From Alligator mississippiensis (taxonomy: Eukaryota > Chordata > Crocodylia > Alligatoridae): 64,000 bases of DNA. Below the pieces are notes generated by a model, which saw only the letters and a list, made by a program, of their open reading frames with translations, did no database searches and had not been told where the DNA came from. The translations under genes and the position numbers were made by a program. The stretch lies in the NCBI RefSeq assembly GCF_030867095.1, contig NC_081828.1, positions 7,517,501 through 7,581,500 of the forward strand, read 5' to 3'. Positions 1 to 12,450 of this stretch are shown here, piece after piece. How positions within the stretch are numbered: position 1 is the first letter of the stretch; every line of letters begins with the position of its first letter.

Positions 1-3000
1 AGTTTCCACAGCTGCAAAGTCGTGGATTCTTTGGGGCTCTAGGCACAATGAATGAGACGATTCACACCTCTCAGGACTGTTGTCTTAGGCTCAGGCCAGC
101 AACACTCCTCGTTTTGCATTTTTATATACCTCTGGACCGCCGTGAACAATAGAAACGTACTATTTACAAAGAAAAACCCTAAGATTTTGGCGTGCAATTC
201 AACAGCAAAGAGTGAGTTCTGCAACACATTCTGCAGCGGTGGAATATGCAAGTCTTGATCTGATGTACTGCAGCCTAGGCACCAATCACAAATTAAGACC
301 CTGGAGCAGAGGTATCAAAAGTGCTCATTTAATTTCAAATATGCAGCCTGATAACTCTTAAGTACAAGTCTGTAATATCAAAGTATGCAAGATATTCATT
401 ACATCCAGCCTCCTTTCTCTTCTGAGAACCCAGATATTTTCCCATTAGAAATTTTCCAGATCACCCACCTTATTAAGGAGGAATTCTTTTATTCTTTTTG
501 TAGTTAAGTCATCAATTTTGTTAGGTGCGGTGGATCAATTGTCTTCTGCACTCAGCCATTTCTCAGTTATCTGCTTCATCTAGTCTTTCAGCAACTGCAA
601 CTCTTTCTCCCCTTAAACTGAAATGTGAGCTATGAGTTCCTACATGCTCTTCTGTCCACAATAACCATAATTCCAGTGTGTTTCCTGGATAATATGCTCT
701 GATGCAAAGTTAGAGTTACAGCCATAGTCTATCTGTCTGTCTTACCTCACTGATGAATTAGGAATTTTTAAGTTTTCAAAGCTACTTAATAAAACCAGAA
801 TTTAATGACAGAAAATTTCAACAATTTTGGACCTAGTGTGTATTGCAACCTTAACTCTGTCCCCTAATGCACACATTGTAGACTGCAAACTGTTCAGAAA
901 GTAACAGATTGCAGATGCTTCTGAAAATGAAGAATAATAATGCAATATAATCATTTATAACATGGTAACATAAAAAACAATGTGAAACATTCCTTAAGGA
1001 GTATTCTGCTAATATAATGGAGAGGAATAACACTTGTTCAACATACTTTTAATGGAAAACTGTGAAAACATGTTGAGATGTGCATTGCTTTATGTTTAAA
1101 TTACTGTATCACATCAATATGAAATATTGCAGATAGCATTTGTCATTAAGTCATGTGATAAAAGATCATGGTTTCATGCATTCACAAACAGAACAAATTA
1201 AGGTTGCTATGGAAATCTTGACTTCGTATTTTCATAACTACTCTGAAATTAAAATTTCAACCTTAGAGTTATACTAGGACGAGGATTTTTTTAAAATATC
1301 AATATATAAAATAAGTAATCAAATAACTAGACATCTATTTCTGGGTAATTATAACATGTCTCAGTGACATTAGCAAGATCTGAGGCCTAAAGACAACTTT
1401 TTGTAAGCAGCTCATAAATGTAGTGACCATCCCGAAGTAGAGTCATGACCCGGTGTGTTAGTATGGAAAACAGTTTAAATATGTGTGCTTATTGCACAGT
1501 AGAGATAGGGGTATGAAATCATCAACAGCCAGTCAGGAGAGTCTAGCTGTAAACAGTTCAAATAAATTCACACCAATCCATTAATTTAAATAATACCAGC
1601 TAAATAATAATAACCATGCTATCAGCAGCCAAAAATTGTACATAATGAAAGTAGAACACGTATCACGGAGGGAGACAATTGCACTAGGGTTCCAGTTTGA
1701 TAACGAAAGCATTCTAGTTTTCATCACTAGACTAAGAGAAAATTGTTTCAGATGAATTACTGAACGCATGTGATCCAACTCCAAATTCCCATTTCATGGG
1801 GTACTTTGAATTTTGAAATTTATTTTCACTTAGAGAAAAACAATTATTGTTGAACATATACAGAGAATTTCCTGTATTATTTTATTATTTTACTATATCT
1901 GTTAATGTCTTATTTTATTATTTTACTATATTAATGCATTATTTTATATTTTTAGATTCTCTTGTTACATGTGACATCGTAACAGAGTATGACACGTCAC
2001 ATTATGCACAACTACCACTATCACGGAAGGCACACAACAGTGTCCTGATTTCATGAACATTTTGTCAAAATTGATAGAGTTTGATGGGGAAAAAATAGGT
2101 TCCTGCAAAACAGTATTTTCCAACTGAAAATTCTTGATGAACATTTTCTGACCAGCTCCAACACTCAACACAAACTGCTCAAACAAAAAAGGACAAGCAG
2201 ATTCGATGGCTTTTCGTCATTCAGATGCCTTAACTTCTCCCCTAAAAGCACCTGCTGTCTTAAGGCTACTAATGATAAAAGTAGATTGATCCAGGCGGAG
2301 GGGCTCTCCCTGCACTAGCTATGGGAAAAACATTGTTTATTAAGGCAAGAAAGGCAAAGGAAGGAAACTCCCCTTTGCAGCAGCCTCTATCTGCAATGCA
2401 AGCCCACTACCTCTACCCCAATAACTAAAAGGACAAGCCCCTTCAGAGAGACTTCACAGGTTCTTCTCAGGTGAGACCTGCATATAGAAACGTGATATAA
2501 TACCCTAGGGAGAGCTGTCAGCAGTGGGACTGAATTTAGCACCCCATCATCTTAAAACATAAGCATCTGTTTTCTGAACATTCAGGAACCAAAAGCAAAT
2601 CATCAAGCTCTCCCTGTAGTCCAGCTGCCAGCAGAGGGAGACAGAATACCAGTCCGAGCCAGCCTGCATTGCAAAAACTACCTTGATCTGGGTAGAGTAA
2701 AAAGGAGTGGAAACTTGGGGAGTTAAGAGGGTATGGTACAGATACAATGAATTGAATGGACAAATATTTTAAGAGCAAATTTGCAAAAGGCGGAGGCAGC
2801 CAATCTAGCAATTAGAACTCCAGTATCAACAACTGCCAAGTATAGACCAGCAAACCTTGTCTACAGCAAATGTATCATAAAACTGGGAATGACAGCAGAA
2901 ACCGGCTTTGCAAAATGAAGAGATTCTATAGACACTCTTAATAGTCTAATCCTTTTAATCATTACACCAAGATGGCTCCCTTGCTGTAAAATTAATTTAG

Positions 3001-3383
3001 AAAACCAAAGAAGTCAGACGGGCTTGCTTGCTGTGAACCTCTCGTAGTGTAATGGTGCGATGTTATGATCTGAATGCCCAGGTCTTCTGCATGGAGAAGA
3101 CAACTGAGGAAACGGAGTTTCCTTTCTTCGCTGGACGGATCAGATGAGCATATTGTCCACTGAATCACTTCAAGGTGTGAGGCTGCCAAGCAATTGCCTG
3201 TTTCCTTTGACCTAAGGCAGTCCTAATGACAATCCCCAGAACAGGTACCATGCGAGGAAATTTAGCAGAGAGGGAATACAGGAAATAAACAATATAAAGA
3301 GTCTGAATTATTTAACCTTGTTCTTGGTTCCATTCCTGCTGGCGCAAGTCAAGAACAAGGGCAGGAGTATGAGGCACTGGAAT
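1..3383. other. AT-rich non-coding sequence, nothing recognised
   Basis: Short frames on both strands have no recognisable protein similarity and are broken by frequent stops. A short AT-rich imperfect duplication lies at about 1876-1930, where the word TTATTTTATTATTTTACTAT occurs twice. I see no gene, RNA gene or clear transposon end here. Confidence 0.6.
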
Positions 3384-3640
3384 AGGGTTACCAACCCAAA
3401 ACAAATAATTTACTGACAATCTGCAAATTTTTTAATGGACAACCACATTTTTGAATGGGCATATGTCTTTACCGGTATATATTTTATGTAATGTAAATGT
3501 CACCGTTCTGCCAGTCTGGACAAGAGCTAGGTTCAAATGTAGGGGGTTAATACCAAACATAGTAAATATATATATTAAAGAAATGCCAATAAAAAGTTTC
3601 TAGATGGCCAGTACAAAAGATTTCTTGGATTGGCAACCCA
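3384..3640. mobile_element. possible degraded DNA transposon with short inverted ends
   Basis: The stretch begins with AGGGTTACCAACCC and ends with GGATTGGCAACCCA, which are imperfect inverted copies of each other. The interior is AT-rich with no coding frame. I found no target-site duplication, so the element type is a guess from the ends alone. Confidence 0.25.
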
Positions 3641-4539
3641 GTTTGACAGCAGTCATGGCTTTATACCATGCACATTCACCCCCCTACTCATCTCCAGACT
3701 CTGATACCTGTGACTGCACCCCACACCATGCTGCCCCCTCAGTCCCACCCCTAGCCTTATATCCACCAGTCCCATTCCTTCTATCCTGGCACAGACCCCC
3801 AACAAAGTGCCACTCTCTGCCTATCTGTGAGATCAGCAGCAGCAAAAGCACAGGGCTTGGGTGTGGGGGAGGGAGCAAGGAGCTACCGAAATCCCATAAA
3901 ACACAAAACCCTGAAAAAAGCTCCTTTCAGGGACCTGGTGGTCCTATTGTGCTCCACCTGTGTTCAGCACTGCCTCCAGCTCCTTTCTGATCACAGAGCT
4001 AGATGGAAGCTCCAGTGCCTTTCTGTTTTTAAGGACAGCACAATGTTCTTACAGTTTTTACAGACAGGAGGCTTTAAGCTTGATTTTTATGGAATGTTGG
4101 CTAATTTACAGACAGCTGGCAGCCCCGCATTGGAGTAACCAGGAAAAGTTAACCAAAAGAATGTTAAGCAACAAAGAAATCTAATAGAAACCATAACAAA
4201 AATCCACGGTATAACACTCACTGCTGAAGGCCAACTGATTCAAAATCAATTCAACCTGTGCAACTCTGAGGTCTTATATTCTCAGCTGTTCCTATTTAAA
4301 TGCTGTTTGGCTCCAGCAAGATGTTAAAAGATTTTTTCAGCTTGCCCTCTATATCAAGTGAAAATCAAATGCTCACTTAATGTACATATCTGTATATTGC
4401 CACATTGATTGAAATGAGATCATATGTTGAAATATAAATGCAGCCAGCCCATCCTGATATTGCAGTACAGGCATTTGTGTAGCTCAGTTGTGCTCACAGT
4501 TTTAGCAAGGTGAGTTTGCAGGGCTAGTCTGCAGGCTGA
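3641..4539. other. non-coding, pyrimidine-rich then AT-rich; nothing recognised
   Basis: A 128-codon frame at 3604-3990 is proline- and serine-rich because the DNA is C-rich; it matches no family I know. The rest has no feature I can support. Confidence 0.5.
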
Positions 4540-4943
4540 ATCAGGCCCTGCAACACCTCCACCCAGCCCAAACCCAATCCTAGCCAGACAGGGGAAGCAA
4601 GGGTCCCTAGGTCCCAATCCTGGCACATGGAGCCAGGCAGGGGCAGCACGCCTAGGGTGCCACTGCCTAGGGCCTTATCTTAGCATGTGAGCACCAGTCA
4701 GAGGTGGCGCAGGGTCCTGGTGCCCAATAATGCTGGGCAGGATTGGGCTCTGGGGGCCCCATGCTGGGGACCCCACGTGGCCCTACATGCCAGGATAAAA
4801 CACTGTGCCACCCTGGGTGCCCAAGCTGGCATGCAAAGGCAAGTCCCTGGGGGTCCCTACAGGATCTGCGGGGAACCTGTTCGGCTGGATTACACAGCTC
4901 TGGAGCCTGCATCTGATCCATAGACCAGGGGTTGAGTATCCCT
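4540..4943 (-). mobile_element. probable degraded hAT-type transposon, right end only
   Basis: The right end reads GGGGTTGAGTATCCCTG (4927-4943). Its reverse complement is close to the terminal sequence of many non-autonomous hAT elements (CAGGG-x-x-CTCAACC). The GC-rich interior with phrases such as CAGGCCCTGCA is typical of such elements. No matching left end or 8-bp duplication was found, so it may be truncated. Strand is nominal. Confidence 0.35.
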
Positions 4944-7503
4944 GCTGTAGGTTATCAGAATGGCAGAATAAAGTTAAAACCCTTAGCAGATAAATGTCCA
5001 ATCCAAAATCAGCATTCACAAATCCAAAAATTAGGTTAAGTCTTTACCTTAACTATCTGATGAACTATATTAAAAAGCATTTGAGTGTCTTCCACTAAAT
5101 TAATGGGAGAGGCCAAGAAATTATCTGTGCAGCACTATAGAAACCTGTGGGATAACAGTTATACGAAAACTAGAAAGAGATAATTATTGCTAAAAATGGA
5201 GCTAATCTGTCATTGGGAACTGCATTACCAACTGTTTAGGAGGGATGGATATGGTGTTTCTAACTGGACCCATCTCTAAATACTTCTTTTTACAAGCTTT
5301 TCTATTTCTCCAGAATGCTAGAAGACTATTAAAAGCTGAATCCTCTTGATTTAAGCCTGCTTTTGACAGAACCTCTAATTTTCTGAAACAAGCTCTTTTT
5401 CACCACCTCTGTTATTTGAAATCTGAATAAACTAGAGGTCCCTTAGGGACAAATCATTCAGTGAGCTCCAACGGGTTTATATTCTCTCTGGTCTTATTAG
5501 CACATGATACCTGGCTAAGGTCTTATTATTAAACATTTATAAAGAACCATATCTTTGTATGATGCTTTACAAAATTAAAAATGCATAAGGATAACTAAAA
5601 CAAAAAGTAGGATGATAGACCAAGTTCATTCTCATGGGCACAGATGGACAAAAAGATGGGGGGAGGAAATGGGGCTTTTTTTTTCTCTTTTTACTTGAAA
5701 TTTGAGAATGAAAAAAAATCAAGTCTATATCTCTAGCTAAAAAAATTTTAAACCACCCTAGCCCTGACAAAGGCCAGTTATGTCAATTTTGAATACAAGG
5801 ACCTTAAATATCATATTTAATAAAAAAGTGTTGTGCTTCCAAAAATATATGACTATGCAAATGTAAATAGTATTTTTGTCTTTAATATAGTACCATATTT
5901 CTGCAAATAGCAAGCATTTTGATCATTTTTTCTCGCTGTCATCTCGTAGAACTTCAGTATCTCGGTTGAATTCTATTTCAGAAGCAGTCACATAAGGACA
6001 TGACTCCGAGTGAATCCATGCGCGTTGAGGCAATTCAAAGAAAACTTAAAGTGGTCCAAAGATTAAGCTCATATGAAGATAGAGAATTGTTCAAATATGG
6101 ATATTTTCTTTCACATGCCAGCTCTGTTTGGTTCCTCCTGAATGATGGTGCATCTTAGCCACTTTTTGCAATCAGCTGTTGTATACTGTAGAAAAGTATT
6201 ATACAAATACAATAATTAGTGGACAGCTGGTAACAAAGATGCCAGCTCGCTTTCTAAACAGTGAGGGTCTGTTATGAAACCAAAGGCTACCTTTAACAAA
6301 CTTTTCTTCTGCAAGAACAAATTTAAAATAAATCTTACCTTGCAGTTAATTGTGTCTTGCATTATATTAGGTACCTGTTTTTCTTTTATAAATCTTGCAG
6401 GACCCAACAAATATGGAACATGAGTTGAAGGAAAATTGTGAATAAAGCTGGAAGCGTAATCAAGTTCCGGTATTATCAAAGACCACTTGAGCTTCGCACT
6501 CAGAATTACCCTCTTAGGTTACTAGGTTTGGTGGGAGGTCTGATTGTACAAAGAACACAAGTTTGCATCTGATGTCTTCAGAACCTTTAATCTACATATA
6601 ACCTTTGTAGTTGCAAAGCAAGCATTGTAATGAGCTTCTGAACAAGCCATAGCATGGTATTCTCTCGCTAGTGTTTAAAATACACAAAATAGTCATCTAT
6701 TTTGTAGACTGCAGTAGACTGCATTTCCTATTCAAGCTAAAAAGTGTGCATTATGCATAAATGACACAATGATTTGAAGTTTAAAATTTTGAATATATAA
6801 TTTGTTCATTGTGCTCTAATAGCACCAGGAAATCTCAGAGTCTCTGTTTTATTTAATCTAATATTGCTGTTTTATCAAATGAATGTGTTAGCAAAATTCC
6901 ATACTTTGCTTTAAGATTTCAACCATGAGACAGGTGAGCTCCTTATTGGTAGTAAGTCACACCCTTTCCGTTCTATATTATTGTTCGATTGCTCAGATCA
7001 AACAAAGAAATGGGGCGGATTGTGGGAGGAGTAACGCACATGAAATGATCAGGTAGACAGACGTATATAGACAAAGGAACACAGGTGCCTTTCTAATTCA
7101 GGTGTACAATGAGAACCCAAATCCTTTGATTTGGAGCTTCTTAACATTGCCATTACCATCCATAGCGGATTTGTTTTCAGAAGGAGAAATGTAAGTTTTC
7201 ACTTTATTTCTTATTTTAGAAAGCAGGTTGTGTTGTTTTTGGTTATATAACTAAAATACGGAGTCACAGTGCAGGATTATGAAACTAAATAAATCTTTAC
7301 AGTAATTACATGTAATGAATATCTAAACTCTTCGCTATCAGCGCTCAGTCTGCAAAAATAAATGGGTTAAAATTGGCTTTTTCTATATTTCAACGGAAAT
7401 AATGTTAGCATTCACATTTCCTTCTTTGGAGAGCAAAGAATAGTCTGCTATTAACACTTTTAATACTATATATAGTAGGTTAAGTACTTAGCTTTGGTGG
7501 ATG
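4944..7503. other. AT-rich non-coding sequence, nothing recognised
   Basis: No frame with recognisable similarity, no transposon ends and no RNA gene seen. A short A/T homopolymer stretch lies near 5670-5760. Confidence 0.55.
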
Positions 7504-7968
7504 GACTAGATCAGTGTTTCTCAACCTTTTAATTAGAAAGTACCCCTTAACTTCTGAAAATTTTAATAAGTACCCCAACACTCAATTTTCCAGGTGATTT
7601 TATATTTACAGACTAATGTGTGCCGTATGTTGGAAGAAGGGCTGTGGGATGACAGATGTCTGACCTGGTGTGGGCAGGGTTGCCACCTTTTACACTAGCG
7701 GTGCACAACTCGAATATGTAGCTGGGCTAGAGGTGATGTTGGCCAAAGCTAGGAGGGCTGAACCCAGTGCCGCGCAAAGCGTGGCACGCCAAATTATTAC
7801 TGGGGAATTTAAAGCACCGTGCAGTGCACGGCATGCCAAATTTTTTGCCATAGTTTTCAGAAGAGGGAGGGGCAAGACAGAGAGGAAAAGAGGGTGAGAG
7901 AGAGTGTTGGGGTACCCATGTACCCCCAGGGGTACGCATACCATAGGTTGAGAAACTATGGACTAGAT
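7504..7968 (+). mobile_element. non-autonomous hAT transposon with 8-bp target duplication
   Basis: The element body is 7512-7960 (449 bp). It starts CAGTGTTTCTCAACC and ends GGTTGAGAAACTATG, whose reverse complement matches the start at 13 of 15 bases. The 8-mer GACTAGAT stands on both sides (7504-7511 and 7961-7968), an exact hAT-length duplication. The interior has no transposase; short frames there are chance. Repeated GTACCCC-like words near both ends extend the inverted symmetry. The duplication has TA at its centre, as in the Buster group of hAT elements. Confidence 0.88.
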
Positions 7969-10446
7969 AAGTTACAAGGTCCCATCCATCTTTCATTTCT
8001 ATGATGTTTTATAATATTTATAGATCAAAAGGGATATAGTCAATGGACTGCATTTCTCTATAGAATGGCCCTAGTTAATATGGCAATGCTGGCTTTTTGT
8101 AATTTGTCCCGCAAAAACATTTGCATGGAAAAACATATCCGATGGAAAGCTTGAAATGGTAAAGATAGGATATTTTGCAGACTTGTAAATGATTTTTCAA
8201 AGACCTTATAAAATCAGGGTAAAACCAGAAATGCGGAATAGTACAAATGGCATATACTTGAAATAAAAAAGTTAAATATGAGAGAGATCTTTTTTTTTTT
8301 ATGTCTATAGGACTTGAAAAACAGGCTGATTTTAGAAAAGCTGTTGTCTAATGGGGTCATAGCTTATCATTCAATGGATTGATACCCTTTTTGTGCCTGT
8401 TGTTTGGAGTAAGACTTCTCAGTTTTTAGGAGCATCCATCTCCCTTCAGGGAAACAGGCAAAAAGTAGAGAAAGATTTCCATGATTCTGGCTATCAAAAT
8501 ACACAGAAAAAAATAATTCAACAGACCCACAAATACATTGAGACGAATGTAGCTGAGAAATATGTTGGCATTTGTTCTTTGCATAGTGGAATAAGATTAA
8601 GGTAGTAAACCTGTAACAATATACAGAAAAAGTCATATTCACTGACAGAACATAAAAGCCCCTGTTAAATTCTACCAAGATTACAGTTCCTCTCTGTGAT
8701 TTTGAATAACTTATGCTTTCCTTTGGGATGCCAGCTCTAAACAATCGACTCCTGGCAATTTTAAGGATTCCCTTGGTTAAAAATAGCCTGCAAATGTAAG
8801 GGATTGGATTCAATGACACAAGAGGCCCATTGCACTTGTGCGTTTGAAGTGGTCTTCTATCTTCTACATAGAGAGCATCATAAATTGCCTCTGTAATGGC
8901 AGACCATTAAACCTGGAAGGATTTTGACCAAACTAATAGACAGATTTAGACAAACAAATTATTTCTATGCTGATATCTGAAACACGTGGATTGCGACCCA
9001 GTATTCAGCAGTCGCTTGATAACAATCCAATGTGGAATCATGCATGTACGTGAGCTGGCGTATTGGGAGCAATCTGAATCTCGCTCAGACAACCCCACCC
9101 ACACCTACATGTATACAAAGAACTGCGACATTCAAAGAGCATCAGCAAAGCCCCCCCTTATCACGTGCAGAGATCAGGGTACAATTCTGAGGTTAAAGGA
9201 ATGGGTATTCAAAAGGGCTGAGATGTTAGGGCCAAACAATTGTCTCACGTTGTGGTAGAAAACACCTTGAAATCAATGCAAGTTGCACATGTGGATTGAA
9301 GCACGTTGCATATTACATCGTGAACTTGTAACTTTCTGGAGACAACGACATTTTCATAAGGGGATCGGCAGGGTTTTTATACCTCCTTAATCAGCCTCCC
9401 TCTCAACAGGCTCCCACATGTGTATGTCACCCTGCCCTCATTGTACAGATCATGCCATGGATGTCATTTCTGCCTTTTGAAACCGGAAACCAAATTCAGC
9501 ATTTTTGTAACAATTCTGTCCTCAGTGATGATATCTCCTGTCAAACACGGGCTAAATTTAGCCTCACGGTAAGGATGACCTACACTGCAAAGAAATAAAT
9601 ACAGCTGTATGAAAAATATAGGACAAAGTTATGTTGAAGGGAAAGCTTCCCACAATTTTCTATTTATGGCACAAGATCATACATTTGTGTCACAGTGCCT
9701 TATCCTTTGCTGGAGCACTGCTCAAACATTGGCTTTTTTAGCCTACTCAGATGCTTTAAACTAGGTCCTCCCTGGTACAGTCACAGGACATCACGCACTA
9801 GGTAAGGGGAGTCCCTTGCAAGGTGGGGCAAAGAGAAATGGTGATTCTTGCTGAGGCACATTTGCATTTCTTTTTTGTTTGCAAACATCCAGGGGCTCCG
9901 TCGTGTACTAAATGGCAGGTGGGCAGCCAGCATAGCGGAGAGGTGTCAAATGTTATTGATATATATGAAAAATCAATTATTGTCAAGGCTTTGGGGAGAT
10001 GGAAGCAAACGCGGGACCCTGTGAATGGCAGTACATGGGACATGCATGGTGTGGGTTGGTGCCACGTAGGACAAGGTGCATCTAGGGGCCCTGCCAGTTG
10101 TTCACACGAAAGCTGGATAGAAACCAGCTCCAGCGTTGTTCCACATGCATGTGCTTTATAGTGGGTTGGTTCTTTTTATACCTGGACAGTCCTTCTTTAT
10201 GGGACCTTTGTGCCTGTGGCCAGTCCAAACTCATTGCAGGACTCACCAGTCAAGGGGGCAATAATAACCCTGCCTGCATGACCCGTGTCAGGGCATGGCG
10301 CGATTCACCAGGCCGTTGTGCATACAGACATCATGCAGAGATCCTGGTTTTCTCTGATTAAAAAAAAATCCCCAATTTTCAGTTAAAAAAAAGTAACTCC
10401 ACATCCACATTTGTCCACGATTAAAATGCAACACCACTCTATAGAC
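7969..10446. other. non-coding sequence, nothing recognised
   Basis: The longest frame (8367-8819, minus) has no similarity I recognise and no flanking splice or promoter signals. Composition is mixed, with CpG slightly more frequent between about 9 and 10.4 kb. No transposon ends were found. Confidence 0.5.
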
Positions 10447-10799
10447 CAGGGGTTCCCAACATTTATGTGCCCAAGGGCACATTCGAATTTAAAAGGAAAA
10501 GCACCAGGCGCCAATATGAATATTCAAATTTAGAATTTAGAGCCCTGGCTATGCGCGTGCGCAGCGTCTCGTTTGGGGAAGGAGTCACAAGCGCCACGCC
10601 GTCGCCACGTCGGTCAGACCGACCCAGTCTCATTTGGGCGGCTGTTGTGCCCAGCCGGCCAGAAAAACATGGACGTGTCGCCGTTCTGTGTTCAAGCGGC
10701 AGCGACGGCATTCGTTCTTGGAACGATGACTTTCCCTCATCGTGAAAACGTATGCGGGCACCTGAATAAACCTCGGGGTGTGAGCGTTGCCAACCGCTG
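10447..10799 (+). mobile_element. non-autonomous hAT-like element abutting a satellite
   Basis: The left end CAGGGGTTCCCAAC and the right end GTTGCCAACCGCTG are imperfect inverted copies (CAGGGGTTCCCAAC against CAGCGGTTGGCAAC). Inside both ends lie matching words around GTGCCC and GGGCAC. The interior (10550-10740) is rich in CpG. The left flank CTATAGAC and right flank ATATATAT agree at only 5 of 8 positions, so the duplication is decayed or was overwritten by the satellite that starts at the next base. There is no transposase frame. Confidence 0.6.
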
Positions 10800-11575
10800 A
10801 TATATATCGATAGATAGATCTATCTATCGTTATATTGATCTATTGATAGATCTCTCAATCCATTGATATGTAGATCTATCGATATATCAATAGCTAGGTC
10901 TATCCATTGATGTATTACATATCGATAGATCTATCATGATATCCATCTATTCATATATCGATCTATTAATATGTAGATCTATTGATGTATCAATAGCTAG
11001 GTCTATCTATTGATATATAGATCTACATATTGATAGATCTATCATATCTATCTATTCATATATAGATCTATTAATAGATCAATCTATTGATATGTAGATC
11101 TATTGATATATTGCTAGGTCTGTCTATTGATATATAGATCTACATATTGATAGACCTATTAATAGATTAATATATCTATATATATTTATCCATATATATA
11201 TATAGAGAGAGATCTATTTATAGATATCTATATATATAGATTAATATATCTATTAATATATCAATCTATTGATATATAGATGTATCGATAGACCTACATA
11301 TTGATAGATCTGTTGATAGCCCTATCAATAGATATATCTATATAGATCAATACAATACATAGATCTATATATTGATAGATAATTCTATATAGATCTATTT
11401 ATCTATAGACAGACCTTTCTGTAGATAGATCTATCAATAGCCCTATCAATAGATATATTTATATTGGTCTATCAGTACAATATATAGCTCTATATATTGA
11501 TCGGTAATTTAATATAGATCTCTCTCTCCATAGACCTATCTATCGAGCGATAGATCTATATATTTATATAGTAGA
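10800..11575. repeat. GATA/TATC-derived palindromic satellite with ~103-121-bp higher-order unit
   Basis: About 775 bp consist almost wholly of GATA, TATC, AGATCT, ATTGAT and ATATAT words in both orientations, so the array is full of inverted repeats and AGATCT palindromes. It is not a simple tetranucleotide run. The word GTAGATCTAT-x-GAT followed by GCTAGGTCT recurs at 10870, 10973 and 11094 (spacing 103 and 121). A second phrase, GCCCTATCAATAGATATAT, recurs at 11319 and 11440 (spacing 121). The array ends about 65 bp before the CpG island. Expansion from the flank of the hAT element just upstream is an inference. Confidence 0.9.
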
Positions 11576-11794
11576 GGTGTTTTAAACCACGGGAAAGTGG
11601 GGGTTTAGGGTTACCTTTTTAAACCAAAAAGCGGGAGCGGGGGGTTTCAAGCGGGGGGTTTCAAGCGGACACCCGTGAGCCCTGCGGCGTCGCGGAGCGC
11701 CCAGCCCAGACTCGTGCGGTGTCTCGCAGGGGCTGGCGCGGCCGGAGCCGGAGCCGGGCGGGGGTCGAGTGGCGCCGCGTGGCTCGGGGCGGGA

Positions 11795-11912
11795 CACGTG
11801 CCGGGCCCACGAGCCGTGGGGTTTCCCGCCGCCGCCCCCCCGCGCCGGAAGCGGCGGTTCCGCCGGACGCGCCCGCGTTCCACGTTCCACGTCCCACGTT
11901 CGGAGCCACGTG
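11795..11912 (+). promoter_or_regulatory. cluster of promoter motifs: two CACGTG E-boxes, an ETS site, ACGT repeats
   Basis: Perfect CACGTG palindromes lie at 11795-11800 and 11907-11912; such sites bind USF/MYC-type bHLH-zip factors. CCGGAAGCGG at 11845-11854 fits the ETS core CCGGAAG. Between them, near 11878-11900, the word TTCCACGT or CCCACGT is tandemly repeated about three times. The motifs are seen directly; occupancy is inferred from known factor preferences. Confidence 0.5.
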
Positions 11913-11947
11913 CGCCGCCGCCGCCGCCGCCGCCCCGCGCCGCCAGC

Positions 11948-11965
11948 ATGCGGTTTCGCAGCGAG
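11948..11965 (+). CDS. possible first coding exon, six codons then a splice donor; gene unknown
   Basis: ATG at 11948 has A at -3 (reasonable Kozak context) and is followed by five codons (peptide MRFRSE) up to a consensus donor GAG|GTAAGC at 11965/11966, giving a phase-0 junction. This is the classic shape of a short first exon in a CpG-island promoter. I do not recognise the peptide. In the frame one base later the exon would end in phase 1, and that frame is also open for about 80 codons upstream from an ATG at 11719, so the true reading frame is not settled. It could equally be the 5' untranslated exon of a coding gene or a long non-coding RNA. Confidence 0.35.
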
Positions 11966-12450
11966 GTAAGCGCGGGCCCGGGCGGTGCGCGCGGGGCAGG
12001 TTGACGACCCCCCTCCCCCGCCTAGGCCGGCGGGCTCCAGGCAGCTCCCCTTCAACTCGAGTCCGCCCCCCCCCCCCCATAATTGTTTTTGACTACAAAA
12101 AAATACCCCTTCTCTGGCCCAGCTGCCCCCCTCCAAAACCCCAACCCCCATGGGGTGCCACAACCCCCTGTCTGCAGTGCCAGCTGGCAGCCTGCCCTCC
12201 CCACCCCCCACTCCGGGGCTAGGTTGGGGCAGGGCCAAGCCCCTGGGGTGTGTTGGGGCTGGGAGGGATGGCAGTGCCGCCAGACAGGGCGAGCACCTCT
12301 GTGCTGGAGCCGTGCCTCTCTTTCAGAGATTTCGGACAGCTGGTGTGGGTTGATGGCGCGAGTTGTGTTTGCACACCTCCCGTTGCACGGGAGGCGGCGT
12401 GGCGGAGAATGGGGCACTTCTTTGACTTCCTCGCTCGTGGTTTCTAGAAG

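Larger units (their letters stand above)
11640..12450 (+). promoter_or_regulatory. CpG island, probable promoter of an unidentified gene
   Basis: GC and CpG rise abruptly after the satellite and stay very high to about 12060, then decline to about 12450. This contrasts with AT-rich DNA on both sides. A (GCC)n run lies at 11913-11935. No TATA box stands out, as is usual for island promoters. All three forward frames and long reverse frames stay open here simply because stops are rare in such DNA, so long frames (for example 11582-12238 minus, 11719-12222 plus) are not evidence of coding. A consensus splice donor at 11966 suggests transcription to the right. Confidence 0.8.

Noticed and set aside
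10800..11575. CRISPR-like array
   Set aside because: There are no unique spacers; the whole block is low-complexity GATA/TATC satellite in vertebrate DNA.
11582..12238. 218-codon minus frame and 167/174-codon plus frames in the CpG island
   Set aside because: All frames are open because GC-rich DNA lacks stops; the peptides are low-complexity glycine, arginine, alanine and proline runs.
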